Source of the DNA: Treponema parvum
GTDB lineage: Bacteria > Spirochaetota > Spirochaetia > Treponematales > Treponemataceae
Direction: 5' to 3'
DNA: 64,000 bases
Assembly (NCBI RefSeq): GCF_017893945.1
Contig: NZ_CP054257.1
Coordinates: 1,054,001-1,118,000 of the forward strand
In this document: one piece after another, positions 43,016-52,540 of the stretch
Numbering within the stretch: position 1 is the stretch's first letter
Layout: each line of letters begins with the position of its first letter
Notes under the pieces: generated by a model
The model's database searches: none
What the model saw: only the letters and a program-made list of their open reading frames with translations
Told to the model about the DNA's origin: nothing
Made by a program: the position numbers and the translations under genes

Positions 43016-43169
43016 TTTTTAGCAAATCTCGAATAGCTTCTGCTGCGGATAAAGAAAAATCCATTGTCAAACCTAACCTTTGGCTTTATCATAGGCAAAC
43101 GCTGTATATTTTGCTGTGAGTTTCTGTTCGTATAATTCTTCTGTCAATATTTTTTATCGTGACGCACTG

Positions 43170-43198
43170 TTGCCGCATTCGTCTTATGCTGATAAGAT
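43170..43198 (+). promoter_or_regulatory. Putative promoter of the HIT gene
   Basis: TTGCCG (43170-43175), 17 nt, TAAGAT (43193-43198). It would give a leader of about 150 nt containing the structured element at 43255-43343. Confidence 0.45.
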
Positions 43199-43254
43199 AT
43201 TTTTTAAAAGCGCGTGATTACGATAGCGACAGATAAAGCGCCGAAAGACTTTTC

Positions 43255-43343
43255 GAAAGTTGATTCTGAATCCGCGAAAGCGGACGTTTAGGATCGGTTC
43301 TTTGCAGAACGAGAGCAAGCTTCAACTTTCTGCAAAAGTTTTT
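43255..43343 (+). ncRNA. Structured leader with two exclusive folds upstream of the HIT gene
   Basis: Fold 1 is a three-way junction: outer stem GAAAGTTGA (43255-43263) with TCAACTTTC (43322-43330), inner hairpin TCCGC-GAAA-GCGGA (43271-43284) and inner hairpin GTTCT-TTGC-AGAAC (43297-43310, first G at 43297). Fold 2 pairs TTTGCAGAA (43301-43309) with TTCTGCAAA (43328-43336) and is followed by AGTTTTTA, resembling an intrinsic terminator. Fold 2 uses bases of both the outer stem and the second hairpin, so the folds compete. The T run ends just before the ribosome-binding site GGAG (43347-43350). It could be an attenuator or riboswitch, or a dispersed palindromic repeat. Confidence 0.5.
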
Positions 43344-43357
43344 ACAGGAGACTTATT

Positions 43358-43762
43358 ATGAGCGATGATGTCTTTTGCAGGATAATTTCGGGAGAACTTC
43401 CCTGCCGTAAAATTTATGAAGACGAACACACTTTGGTCTTTTTGGATGCGGCAGACGATGTTGACGGTCACACTCTCGTAGTTCCTAAAAAGCATGTGAA
43501 AAATATTCTCGATTGCGACAAAGAAACCTTAGCCCATGTTATTGAAACCGTGCAAAAGGTTGCAAAGCACTATGTGGACGACTGCGGGTGGGGTGGCGTC
43601 GACGTTATGAACGCCAACGAACCGTGCGCGGGGCAGACGGTTTTTCACTTGCATTTTCATTTGGTGCCGCGGAAAGCGGACGACGGGCTTCCGTCTTTTC
43701 CGAAGTATACGGGAACGAAGCTGTCAAAAGACGAATTATGGCAGCGACTTAAAATGGTCTGA
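43358..43762 (+). CDS. HIT-family nucleotide hydrolase
   Basis: 134-residue histidine-triad protein of the Hint/Ap4A-hydrolase group. The triad HLHFHLVP lies near residue 93, and the N-terminal part FCRIISGELPCRKIYEDEHT is typical of bacterial HIT proteins that hydrolyse nucleoside phosphoramidates or adenylated substrates. GGAG is 7 nt before the ATG. It stands alone behind an unusual ~150-nt leader and converges with cysK. Confidence 0.93.
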   Translation: MSDDVFCRIISGELPCRKIYEDEHTLVFLDAADDVDGHTLVVPKKHVKNILDCDKETLAHVIETVQKVAKHYVDDCGWGGVDVMNANEPCAGQTVFHLHFHLVPRKADDGLPSFPKYTGTKLSKDELWQRLKMV

Positions 43763-43810
43763 CGCTTATCGCGATTTTACCGCCAGCCGCTTTTCCGCAA
43801 ATTTACATCG

Positions 43811-44743
43811 TCATTCCGAAAACATGGGCGTAGAAAGGTATCTTTCGCCTGTGTCGGGAAGAATCACGACGATAGTCTTTCCTTTGTTTTCAAGCCGTTT
43901 GGCAAGACTGATAGCAGCCCATACCGCAGCTCCTGAAGAAATTCCTACAAGAATTCCTTCTTTTCTGCATAATTTTCTTCCCGTTTCAAACGCATCTTCG
44001 TTTTCTACGGTTACGATCTCGTCGTAGATCTTTGTGTCAAGGGTTTCGGGAACAAATCCCGCTCCGATCCCTTGAATTTTATGCGGCCCGGAGCGTCCTT
44101 CGGACAAAACGGGCGAATCTTTGGGTTCTACGGCGACGATTTTTATTTTTGGATTTTTTGATTTAAGGTATTCTCCTGTGCCGCTTATAGTACCGCCGGT
44201 GCCGATTCCTGCAACAAAAATATCCGTTTTTCCTTCCGTATCGTTCCAAATTTCAGGTCCCGTAGTCTTTTTGTGCGCTTCGGGATTTGCGGGATTTTTA
44301 AATTGCCCGGGAATGAAACTGCCGGGTATGGATTTTGACAGTTCTTCGGCTTTTTCTATTGCGCCTTTCATTCCCTTAGCCCCCTCCGTCAAAACAAGTT
44401 CCGCTCCGTAGGCTTTCATAAGATTCCTTCGTTCGACGCTCATCGTTTCGGGCATTGTAATTATTACCCTGTAGCCGCGCGTGCAAGCTATTGCCGAAAG
44501 TCCCACTCCCGTGTTTCCGCTTGTCGGTTCGATTATCACGGAACCCTTTTTTAAAAGTCCCTTCGCTTCAGCGTCGTCGAGCATTGATTTTGCCGCTCTG
44601 TCTTTTATACTTCCTGCGGGATTAAAATACTCAAGTTTTGCAAGAATTCTTGCCTGTAAGTTTTCGTCCCTTTCGATATTTGAAAGTTCCAGCAGAGGCG
44701 TGTTTCCTATAAGTTCGTCTATTGATTTATATATAGGTTTCAT
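43811..44743 (-). CDS. cysK: Cysteine synthase A (O-acetylserine sulfhydrylase)
   Basis: PLP enzyme making cysteine from O-acetylserine and sulfide, 310 residues. The PLP lysine is K47 in [21 protein letters not shown] near 69 binds the substrate, and [15 protein letters not shown] near 175 holds the cofactor phosphate. The C-terminus ERYLSTPMF is intact. AGGA precedes the ATG. It lies 185 nt downstream of sufD in the same direction, so it may be read through from the suf operon, linking cysteine supply to Fe-S assembly; weak stems in the gap leave this open. Confidence 0.95.
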   Translation of the reverse strand: MKPIYKSIDELIGNTPLLELSNIERDENLQARILAKLEYFNPAGSIKDRAAKSMLDDAEAKGLLKKGSVIIEPTSGNTGVGLSAIACTRGYRVIITMPETMSVERRNLMKAYGAELVLTEGAKGMKGAIEKAEELSKSIPGSFIPGQFKNPANPEAHKKTTGPEIWNDTEGKTDIFVAGIGTGGTISGTGEYLKSKNPKIKIVAVEPKDSPVLSEGRSGPHKIQGIGAGFVPETLDTKIYDEIVTVENEDAFETGRKLCRKEGILVGISSGAAVWAAISLAKRLENKGKTIVVILPDTGERYLSTPMFSE

Positions 44744-44927
44744 ATAATTATCCTAATAAAAAATTTTGCAGGCTCTCGCAGTTAAGCTTCAAGCCGGTTT
44801 TAATTTCCGAAAAAGTTTTTAGCCGTGCGCAAAAGCGCGCATGCCAAATTAATTTATGCGCTGTCCGTAAAAATCCGCCTGAGCGATCCTGTCTTTACGG
44901 TATATGCGTTTCCCTTACCGCCCTCAA

Positions 44928-46136
44928 TCAAAACGTCGTGTCTATATGCGATACGGTTTTTTCTATTATTTCCTTGCTGGGAATGCGGTTTATTATGTTA
45001 TATAGCTTTCCGTTTGCGATCAACCGCTTTGCGCTTTGCCCGTCAAGTCCCCTGCTGCCCATATAAAACAAAAGGTTTTCGTCTATCTTTCCGAGCGTTG
45101 CGCCGTGGTTACCCGTTACGTCTTCTTCGTCGCACAGTATTACGGGCGTAGATTTATTTATTATATCGTCGCTTAAAAGAAGAACGTCTTCTTTTTCTTC
45201 TCCGGAAGAAGACGAACAGCCTTTTATAAAATCTATAGTTCCCTTATAGTTTTTATATGATTTTCCGAGCATGACTCCTTGCGAATTAAAGCCGCTTACA
45301 GTCCGCTTCCCGTAATGAATGCCTATGTCGTTTATGTCTAAAGTCTGGCTGTCGTCCGTCATATAGGCCAGTTTGCTTTCAATTTCAGCTCCGTCGCCTT
45401 TAAGTGAGGTTTTTGAGCCCAGCCAAGATTTTTCGGCGCCGAAATTTCCGCGTATCAGAGTGAGCTTTGAGTCCCGCTTTTCAAGAGCGCCTATGTCCGA
45501 AAGATAAGCGGTTTTTTGTCCCAAAAACTGGATTTTTGAAATTTCCAAGGCGGAATTTTCTTCAAGGCAGCATAGGACGAACACGGCCAAAAATCCTTCG
45601 CCCGTGTTTGAAAAATTCGTGTTCTGCCGGCATTCGAAGATGAAGCGCGAATTTGTTCCTTTTTTTGCGTGGATGACAAAAAGAGACGCGTGTTTCTCCT
45701 CGGCCTTCAGTTCAATTGTGATATGAGCCGGAAGAATATCTTTGCCGCCAGGACGTGCAGGGTCTGCGCCAGCCGCGTTTAGTCCCGTAAGGCCGTTTGC
45801 TTTGCCGCCGCGTTTTTCAGCATCGGAATTTTCCAAGTCCCGGCCGGACTTTGAGGCTTCTACGGTAAAAAACATGCATTTCAGGTTTTGATCCGAAAGC
45901 CATTTTTCGACATTTTCACCCAGTGCGCCCGAAATCTTTTCGCCTTTGAAAATTTTAAGCGCTTCGTTCGCATCTGTTCGTAAAAGTTTTATGTTTTCAG
46001 GAAGGCATTTTACGCTGCATTCGTTTTCGCTTTTTATTTTTTTCGGTACGGGAATATCGGTATCGTTTATTTTGAGAAAATTCCATGTTTTTGAGGGAAG
46101 AGGGCTTGCTTTAAGTATAAGTTCATCGTTTTTCAT
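44928..46136 (-). CDS. sufD: Fe-S cluster assembly protein SufD
   Basis: About 402 residues of the SufBD beta-helix family, the non-catalytic partner of SufB in the SufBC2D scaffold. The C-terminal half has LAYMTDDSQTLDINDIGIHYGKR-type strands and HGATLGKIDENLLFYMGSRG, the conserved final motif. The N-terminal half is poorly conserved, as is usual for SufD. The ATG at 46136 overlaps the sufB stop by one base (TGATG). Order here is C-B-D. Confidence 0.9.
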   Translation of the reverse strand: MKNDELILKASPLPSKTWNFLKINDTDIPVPKKIKSENECSVKCLPENIKLLRTDANEALKIFKGEKISGALGENVEKWLSDQNLKCMFFTVEASKSGRDLENSDAEKRGGKANGLTGLNAAGADPARPGGKDILPAHITIELKAEEKHASLFVIHAKKGTNSRFIFECRQNTNFSNTGEGFLAVFVLCCLEENSALEISKIQFLGQKTAYLSDIGALEKRDSKLTLIRGNFGAEKSWLGSKTSLKGDGAEIESKLAYMTDDSQTLDINDIGIHYGKRTVSGFNSQGVMLGKSYKNYKGTIDFIKGCSSSSGEEKEDVLLLSDDIINKSTPVILCDEEDVTGNHGATLGKIDENLLFYMGSRGLDGQSAKRLIANGKLYNIINRIPSKEIIEKTVSHIDTTF

Positions 46137-47542
46137 CAACCTATCGCTCCTTCCATTTCAAGTTTTATAAGATTGTTCATTTCTACCGCATATTCAAGCG
46201 GCAGTTCCTTAGCTATGGGATTTGCAAAGCCCGTCACTATCATAGCTCTTGCTTCTTCTTCGTCGATTCCGCGGCTCATAAGATAAAAAATCACTTCTTC
46301 GCTTATCTTGCCTATTTTTGCCTCGTGCCCGATATCCGCGTCGCAGGTTCTTACGTCCATTGAAGGAATAGTATCGGATCGCGATTTGTCGTCCAGCATG
46401 AGCGATGTGCATGAAACCGAAGATTTTGCGTTTTTGGCGCTCTTTCTTATCTCTACCGAACTGCGGAAAGTGTTGCGGCCGCCGCTTTTTGATATGGACT
46501 TTGCATTTACGAACGAAGTGGTGTCCTTGCCTATGTGGACTATTTTCGTTCCCGTGTCCAAGTCCTGTCCGCTGCCGGAAAACGTTATTCCCGTGTATTC
46601 GCTTTTTGATCTGTCGCCTTTTAAAATACTGTTCGGATAAAGATATGAAGTGTGGGATCCGAAAGAGCCCGATATCCATTCTATAGTGCCGTCTTCTTCT
46701 ACGAGCGCCCGTTTTGAATTAAGGTTGTACATGTTTTTTGACCAGTTTTCGATCGTGGAATAACGCACAGTGGAATTTTTTCCTACGTATATTTCTACGC
46801 AGCCTGCATGAAGGTTTGCGACGTTGTATTTGGGCGCGGAACAGCCTTCGATAAAGTGCAGGTATGCGTCGTCGTCGACTATTATTAGAGTATGCTCGTA
46901 TTGTCCTGCGCCCGGCGCGTTAAGGCGGAAATACGATTGCAGAGGGATATCCAAGTGAATCCCCTTGGGAACATATACGAACGATCCGCCAGACCAAACC
47001 GCTCCGTGCAGGGCCATAAACTTGTGTTCCTGCGGCGGAAGCAGGCGCATGAACTTTGATTTTACAAGATCTGCGTAAGGGCCTGTAAGGGCGCTTTCCA
47101 TGTCGGTGTATACGACGCCTTTTTTCGTCACTTCCTCTTTTACGTTGTGATAGACAAGTTCGGAATCGTATTGGGCTCCGACTCCCGCAAGAGCTTCCCG
47201 CTCCGCCTGGGGAATTCCAAGCCGCTCGAAGGTGTTTTTTATGTCGGCAGGAACTTCTTCCCATTTGCCTTTCATGCTCGTGTTTGCGCGCACGTATGAG
47301 GAAATATCTTCCATGTTAAGTTCATCAAGCGGCGGCCCCCAGTCGGGAAGAGGAATTTTATTGTAAAGTTTTAGAGATCTCAGCCGAAATTCTCTCATCC
47401 ACTCAGGATCGTTTTTTTCTCTGGAAATGGTTTCTACTGTCTCGCGGGTAAGTCCGCCGCTCAGACGGTAAAAATCGCTTTCGTCGTCTTTAAAATCGTA
47501 AAGATTGCGATTTATGTCATCTATCTTTGTTTTCTTTTTCAT
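46136..47542 (-). CDS. sufB: Fe-S cluster assembly protein SufB
   Basis: 468-residue scaffold on which Fe-S clusters form with SufC and SufD. Diagnostic stretches: VAWSGG-type segment HGAVWSGGSFVYVPKG, HFIEGCSAPKYNVANLHAGCVEI with the family cysteine, NSKRALVEEDGTIEWISGSF, and the C-terminal HEAKIGKISEEVIFYLMSRG. It follows sufC by 15 nt and overlaps sufD by one base. Confidence 0.96.
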   Translation of the reverse strand: MKKKTKIDDINRNLYDFKDDESDFYRLSGGLTRETVETISREKNDPEWMREFRLRSLKLYNKIPLPDWGPPLDELNMEDISSYVRANTSMKGKWEEVPADIKNTFERLGIPQAEREALAGVGAQYDSELVYHNVKEEVTKKGVVYTDMESALTGPYADLVKSKFMRLLPPQEHKFMALHGAVWSGGSFVYVPKGIHLDIPLQSYFRLNAPGAGQYEHTLIIVDDDAYLHFIEGCSAPKYNVANLHAGCVEIYVGKNSTVRYSTIENWSKNMYNLNSKRALVEEDGTIEWISGSFGSHTSYLYPNSILKGDRSKSEYTGITFSGSGQDLDTGTKIVHIGKDTTSFVNAKSISKSGGRNTFRSSVEIRKSAKNAKSSVSCTSLMLDDKSRSDTIPSMDVRTCDADIGHEAKIGKISEEVIFYLMSRGIDEEEARAMIVTGFANPIAKELPLEYAVEMNNLIKLEMEGAIG

Positions 47543-47557
47543 GATTTAAACCTTGCA

Positions 47558-48361
47558 TCAGAGCTTTGCCGTCATTTGACTTTGATTAGGTTTGCCGCCT
47601 GCGAGACTTTGCGATGCCCCGCCGCCGAATTTTTCAAAACCGTTTTTGTTTATCTCTTCGATCAAGGAAATATCACCGGTTTTTACTATTTGTCCTTTTA
47701 CGATAACGTGCACGTAATCCACCTTGATGCTTTCAAGGATTTTTGCACTGTGCGTTATTATTAAAAGCGAGCCGTCTCCTTCTTTTTGGAACTCTTCGAT
47801 ACCCCTTGAAACCGTGCGCACCGCGTCTACGTCAAGTCCGGAATCTGTTTCGTCAAGGATTGCGAATTTAGGCTCCAGCATGAGCATCTGAAGTATTTCC
47901 GTCTTTTTTCTTTCTCCGCCCGAAAAGCCTACGTTGAGGTCGCGGTCGGCATAGGAAAGATCCATGTTAAGCAGATTCATTTTTTCTTCGATCTTTTTTC
48001 TTACCGTAAAGAGATTTTGGCGTTTTCCCGAGCGCTGTTCCATAGCGCTTCGAATGAATTTTGCGACGCTTATGCCGGGAATTTCGACCGGGGTTTGAAA
48101 GGTCATAAACATACCCATTTTGGCTCTTTTGTCGGGTGGAAGACTTGTGATGTCTTCGGAATTGAAGTAGATGTTGCCGCCGCTGATATGATATGCAGGA
48201 TGCCCCATTATAGCGTTGCCGAGAGTGGATTTGCCCGCTCCGTTGGGTCCCAGCAGGACGTGCGTTTCTCCGGGCATTATATTAAGATTTATGTCAGAGA
48301 GAATCTCTTTGTTTTTGATTCCCACCGACAAATTTTTTGCGGATAACAATATATTATTCAT
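47558..48361 (-). CDS. sufC: Fe-S assembly ATPase SufC
   Basis: 267-residue ABC-type ATPase without membrane domain. Walker A GPNGAGKST near 38, signature SGGERKKTEILQ near 148 and Walker B FAILDETDSGLD near 168. It powers SufB-SufD rearrangement. First gene of the operon, with a promoter (TTGACA at 48436-48431) and an inverted repeat close upstream. GGAG precedes the ATG. The cysteine desulfurase SufS and the sulfur carrier SufU/SufE are not in the operon or window. Confidence 0.95.
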   Translation of the reverse strand: MNNILLSAKNLSVGIKNKEILSDINLNIMPGETHVLLGPNGAGKSTLGNAIMGHPAYHISGGNIYFNSEDITSLPPDKRAKMGMFMTFQTPVEIPGISVAKFIRSAMEQRSGKRQNLFTVRKKIEEKMNLLNMDLSYADRDLNVGFSGGERKKTEILQMLMLEPKFAILDETDSGLDVDAVRTVSRGIEEFQKEGDGSLLIITHSAKILESIKVDYVHVIVKGQIVKTGDISLIEEINKNGFEKFGGGASQSLAGGKPNQSQMTAKL

Positions 48362-48383
48362 ACGGAACTCCGTGAATTTAAAA

Positions 48384-48436
48384 TTTAAACATTACTGTAT
48401 GAGTTTAAATAAAATAATAAAAATATACAATGTCAA
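48384..48436 (-). promoter_or_regulatory. suf promoter with inverted repeat
   Basis: TTGACA (48436-48431) with an AT-rich -10 (TTTTAT at 48414-48409 or TTTATT one base on). TTTAAAC (48384-48390) and GTTTAAA (48403-48409) are an exact 7-bp inverted repeat with 12 nt between, placed at the -10 and start site: a possible repressor site. No IscR or Fur consensus is evident. Confidence 0.5.
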
Positions 48437-48646
48437 GTTTTTTCTGAACTCTTTCGTTGTTCAATGAGACGGCGAGGTTCCGGTTGCGTGCCGCTTTTGC
48501 CGGCATTTTTGCGGCGGCACCGTTTTGCCGTGCCGCGTAGTGTTTTCGCGGGCCGCGATGTTTTTTCGCCGTGCCGTTTCACAGCCTTGCTAGTCTGCCG
48601 ATTTACTGCTATTCTTAAATTGCATGTTTTTTTATCGAGGCAAAGC

Positions 48647-49864
48647 ATGGAGCAGATAATAACAAGTCTTTTGGATACCGATTTGTATAAGTTCAGCATG
48701 GGGCAGTTCGCCATGCGCAGATACGGCGACGCAAACGTAGAGTGGAAATTCGTATGCCGGACTAAAGACGTTCATTTTACCGCCCCTATGATCCGTGAAA
48801 TAAAGCGCCAGCTGGAATTATACTGTAAGTTGAATTTTACGGTGGAAGAAATAAATTATCTTTCGTCTATAAAATGGCTTGACAAGGGATATATTTCGTT
48901 TTTATCCGTATGGCATCCGATGATGGAACATTTTATTATTTCCGATGATGCCGACTGCGGTTTGAATATCAGAACGGTAGGGCCGTGGTTTTTAACCATA
49001 TATTACGAAACTCCGGTTCTTTCTATAGTAAATGAAGTTTATTACAGTTTTAAATATAAAAACGAATACGATAAAATAGCGCAGTCAGCCATCGAACGCA
49101 CAAAGCAAAAAATCGCCGATCTCGGCAGCAAAAAATATGTCATCGGTTCTTTTTCCGAATTCGGAACGCGCCGCCGCCTTAATTCTCACATTCAGCTCGA
49201 AGTGATACGCATGTTCAAGCAGGCGGATCTTGAGAGACGTTTGGGCTCTTCTCAATTCAACGGAACTTCAAACGTTATGATCGCAATGCGCGAAAACATA
49301 AGACCAATAGGTACTATGGCCCATGAAGTTTTTATGGTGACGGGGCAGGGATATCCTGAACGCAATCCCGCATATTCCAATAAATTTGTTATGGACGAAT
49401 GGCACGATTTATACGGCATACAGCTGGGCATCGCGCTTACGGATTGCATAACCACCGACTGTTTTTTGCTGGACTTTGACATTAAAAATGCAATGCTCTT
49501 TGCCGGCGTAAGAAACGATTCCGGCGATCCGTTTGAATGGGCGCGTAAGATGATCGCTCATTATAAAAAACTGGGCATTGATCCCAAAACAAAAACCCTG
49601 CTTTTCAGCGACAATCTTGATTTTGACATGGCCGATAAAATTTACAGGGAATTCGGCGATCAGGCGCGGGTTTCCTTCGGCATAGGAACGTTTCTTGTGA
49701 ACGACACTTACGTTCCTTCTTTAAACATAGTGATGAAAACGGTTCAGGCAAACGGAATCCCCGTCGTGAAAATTTCGGATTCTCCCGGGAAGGGCATCGG
49801 CGAAGATAAAGCTTACGAAGATTATCTGCAGCGCGCCATAGATTGGCGCATAAGCAACCGCTAA
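48647..49864 (+). CDS. pncB: Nicotinate phosphoribosyltransferase
   Basis: Converts nicotinate and PRPP to nicotinate mononucleotide, the entry to NAD salvage. 405 residues, usual PncB length. N-terminal LLDTDLYKFSMGQFAMRRY is diagnostic; SFSEFGTRRRLNSHIQLEV contains the segment around the phosphorylated histidine; GTSNVMIAMR and FSDNLDFDMADKIYREF follow. GAGG is 6 nt before the ATG at 48647. The frame is open upstream to 48464, but that stretch is a GC-rich spacer and looks non-coding. Confidence 0.95.
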   Translation: MEQIITSLLDTDLYKFSMGQFAMRRYGDANVEWKFVCRTKDVHFTAPMIREIKRQLELYCKLNFTVEEINYLSSIKWLDKGYISFLSVWHPMMEHFIISDDADCGLNIRTVGPWFLTIYYETPVLSIVNEVYYSFKYKNEYDKIAQSAIERTKQKIADLGSKKYVIGSFSEFGTRRRLNSHIQLEVIRMFKQADLERRLGSSQFNGTSNVMIAMRENIRPIGTMAHEVFMVTGQGYPERNPAYSNKFVMDEWHDLYGIQLGIALTDCITTDCFLLDFDIKNAMLFAGVRNDSGDPFEWARKMIAHYKKLGIDPKTKTLLFSDNLDFDMADKIYREFGDQARVSFGIGTFLVNDTYVPSLNIVMKTVQANGIPVVKISDSPGKGIGEDKAYEDYLQRAIDWRISNR

Positions 49865-49914
49865 AAGCTCTTTTACGCATTTTTAGCTTATGATACGGAC
49901 AAAGGACAATAATT

Positions 49915-51093
49915 ATGGAATTATCTGAAAAAGCGAAGGCCTTGTCGGCGGGAAATTCCGCTATAAGAAAATCTTTTGAAGAAGGCGCCGAAATGGCGAA
50001 AAAGATCGGGGCTGAAAACGTTTTTGATTTCAGTCTCGGAAATCCCTGCGCACGAGTGCCCGCTAAGGTCAAAGAAAGCATCCTGCGCCTTGTAAACGAA
50101 TGCGACGGTCAATATCTTCACGGATACATGAAAAATGCGGGCTACGACGAAGTGCGAGAAGCCGTAGCGGAATTTTTGAACCGCCGCTACGGCATGAAAT
50201 ACGATGCAAAAAATATAGTCATGACGTCGGGAGCCGCAGGCGGACTTAACTGCATTTTTCGTACGTTTTTAGATCCCGACGAAGAAGTTGTGTGCTTTGC
50301 ACCTTTTTTCGGCGAGTATAAAAATTATGTCTCAAGCGCAGGCGGAAAACTTGTCGCCGTTCCACCGGACACGAACACGTTTCAGCCTAATCTTGACCTG
50401 CTTGATTCTTACATAAACGAAAAAACAAAGATCATACTTTTGAACAATCCGAATAATCCTACCGGAGTAATCTATTCGTCCGAAATTTTTAAAAAACTTC
50501 AAGAAAAAATCAATGAAGCGCAAAAGAGGATCGGACACGAAATCTGTGTAGTTTCTGACGAGCCTTACAGAGAACTCGCCTATGACGGAAATACGGTTCC
50601 GTATGTTCCTCGTTACATAAAAAACTGCATAGTAGCGTATTCATTCAGTAAATCCTTGTCCCTGCCGGGAGAAAGAATAGGCTACGTTGCCGTTCCGCCT
50701 GATATGCCTTTAGAAATTATTTCGGCTCTTATCGCCGTCATGCGGGTAGGGTACGTCAACGCGCCTTCGCTTTTTCAGCTTGTGGTTAAAGACTGTCTTG
50801 AAGAAAGAGCCGATCTGGAATTTTACGACGTTAACAGAAGATGCCTTTATGAAGGGCTCACCCGGTTGGGATTTACCTGCCTTAAACCGCAGGGAGCGTT
50901 TTATCTGTTTTTAAAATCGCCGGTTCCGGACGAGGCCGATTTCGTTGCGGAAGGCAAAAAACACAACATACTGATGATACCGGGATCCGCCTTCGGCTGC
51001 TCAGGTTATGTGCGCCTTGCCTATTGCATTCCACAGGATAAGGTAAGAAGATCGCTGGCCGCGTTTGCAGAATTGGCCAAAAAGTATTTTTAG
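49915..51093 (+). CDS. Class I/II aminotransferase
   Basis: 392-residue fold-type I PLP enzyme related to aspartate/alanine aminotransferases. LGNPCARVP replaces the usual LGxPxxxTP; TSGAAGGLNCIF near 103, NNPNNPTGVIYS near 178, VSDEPYRELAYDG near 220 and the PLP lysine in SFSKSLSLPGERIGY near 245. The C-terminal arginine motif SGYVRLAYC is present. Substrate cannot be fixed. It lies 50 nt after pncB and may be cotranscribed. AAGGA lies about 9 nt upstream of the ATG. Confidence 0.9.
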   Translation: MELSEKAKALSAGNSAIRKSFEEGAEMAKKIGAENVFDFSLGNPCARVPAKVKESILRLVNECDGQYLHGYMKNAGYDEVREAVAEFLNRRYGMKYDAKNIVMTSGAAGGLNCIFRTFLDPDEEVVCFAPFFGEYKNYVSSAGGKLVAVPPDTNTFQPNLDLLDSYINEKTKIILLNNPNNPTGVIYSSEIFKKLQEKINEAQKRIGHEICVVSDEPYRELAYDGNTVPYVPRYIKNCIVAYSFSKSLSLPGERIGYVAVPPDMPLEIISALIAVMRVGYVNAPSLFQLVVKDCLEERADLEFYDVNRRCLYEGLTRLGFTCLKPQGAFYLFLKSPVPDEADFVAEGKKHNILMIPGSAFGCSGYVRLAYCIPQDKVRRSLAAFAELAKKYF

Positions 51094-51245
51094 ATAAGGC
51101 CGCTGTACTGTCTGCCGTTTGGGGCGCATAGTTTGGCATCTCTTGGTTTTGCCGAAAATGCCGCTGCGGTATTTGACCGCGCTTAAAGTGAAAATTTGCT
51201 CTTGCATAATTTCTTATGCTATAATTCTTTCAACGGAGTGTGTAT

Positions 51246-52493
51246 ATGGATTTTAAAAGTGCGAAAAGCGAATATTCGGATTTCGGCGTAGATGTAGATA
51301 AAGTCCTTTCCAAACTGGAAAAGATTGCGATATCCGTACATTGCTGGCAGGGCGACGATGTGGGAGGTTTCGAGCGTCCCGGTTCCGTTTTAAGCGGCGG
51401 TGGCATTCAGACGACGGGCAATTATCCCGGCAAGGCAAGAAACATTGACGAACTGAGAAGCGATTTTGAAAAGGTTCTTACGCTCGACGGTGGCGCGCAC
51501 CGCATAAATCTTCATGCAAGTTACGGCGACTTCTGCGGCGGCTTTGTAGAGCGTGATAAAATCGAAGAAAAACATTTTCATTCATGGATAGACTGGGCCA
51601 AAGAAAAAAAGATTGGAATAGACTTTAACGGAACGTTTTTCAGTCATCCCATGGCGGAAAGCGGTTTTACCCTTTCGAGCAAGGACAAGACCGTTCGTGA
51701 ATTTTGGATAGAGCATGAAAAACGATGCCGCAGGATTGCGGCATATATCGGCAAAAATATGGGAACGCCGTGCATCCTTGATACGTGGATTCCTGACGGT
51801 GCAAAAAACATTACGGCCGACAAAATCGGTTACCGTGCTGTCTTAAAAGATTCCCTCGATAAAATTTTTAAAGAAAAATACGATAAGCGTCTCATGCGCG
51901 ACGCGCTTGAAACAAAGCTTTTCGGTATAGGTTCCGAATCGTTTGTAGTCGGTTCTCACGAATTCTACATGAATTATGCGGCAAGAAATTCCCTTATGCT
52001 TTGCATAGACATGGGACATTTCAATATAGGAGAAGACGTTTCGGATAAACTTTCTTCGATTCTTCTTTTTGACGATGAAGTTCTCATGCACATAAGCCGG
52101 CCGCTGCATTGGGACAGCGATCACGTCGTTTTGTTTAACGACGCTGTAAAATCGGTGGCGGAAGAGCTTGTAAGAAGCGGAAAACTTACGAATGTTCACA
52201 TAGGTCTTGATTTTTTTGATGCTTCCATAAACCGCATAGGAGCGTGGGCAGTAGGCACGCGTTCAACTCGCAAGGCTCTGCTTTTTGCTATGCTTGAACC
52301 GCTGGACACTCTTATAGAACTTGAACAAGCCGGGAGAGAATTTGAAAAAATGGCTCTACTGGAGCGGCAAGCGACGCTTCCTTTCGGTTCCGTCTGGAAA
52401 GAATACTGCCGTAGAACCGGCGCCCCTGACGACGATGAAATGGTAAAGGCTGTCTGTGATTATGAAAAGAAGGTTCTGTCCGGCCGGAAATGA
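51246..52493 (+). CDS. rhaA: L-rhamnose isomerase
   Basis: Interconverts L-rhamnose and L-rhamnulose, 415 residues. CWQGDDVGGFE near 34 is the signature start of the TIM-barrel; INLHASYGDF, FNGTFFSHP, WIPDGAKN, VVGSHEFYMNY, CIDMGHFN and HVVLFND supply metal and substrate residues. GGAG is about 7 nt before the ATG at 51246; a GTG six bases earlier is less well placed. It is followed 47 nt later by rhaD. Confidence 0.95.
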   Translation: MDFKSAKSEYSDFGVDVDKVLSKLEKIAISVHCWQGDDVGGFERPGSVLSGGGIQTTGNYPGKARNIDELRSDFEKVLTLDGGAHRINLHASYGDFCGGFVERDKIEEKHFHSWIDWAKEKKIGIDFNGTFFSHPMAESGFTLSSKDKTVREFWIEHEKRCRRIAAYIGKNMGTPCILDTWIPDGAKNITADKIGYRAVLKDSLDKIFKEKYDKRLMRDALETKLFGIGSESFVVGSHEFYMNYAARNSLMLCIDMGHFNIGEDVSDKLSSILLFDDEVLMHISRPLHWDSDHVVLFNDAVKSVAEELVRSGKLTNVHIGLDFFDASINRIGAWAVGTRSTRKALLFAMLEPLDTLIELEQAGREFEKMALLERQATLPFGSVWKEYCRRTGAPDDDEMVKAVCDYEKKVLSGRK

Positions 52494-52540
52494 TTTTCGG
52501 CAAAGGTTAAAGAGTCGGCGCTTTTTTATTAGGAGATGTT

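Noticed and set aside
43008..43075. Tiny minus-strand ORFs after gntR (MDFSLSAAEAIRDLLKTK and a 26-residue frame ending KAKG)
   Set aside because: Protein-like in feel but too short, overlapping the gntR end, and without a recognisable family; possibly scraps.
43255..43330. Integron attC site at the HIT leader
   Set aside because: Overall palindromic shape is suggestive, but the core sites do not match GTTRRRY/RYYYAAC and no integrase or cassette array is present.
48464..48646. 61-codon extension of nicotinate phosphoribosyltransferase
   Set aside because: Arginine/cysteine-rich translation of a GC-rich spacer; the family starts at MEQIITSLLDTDLYK and GAGG precedes that ATG.
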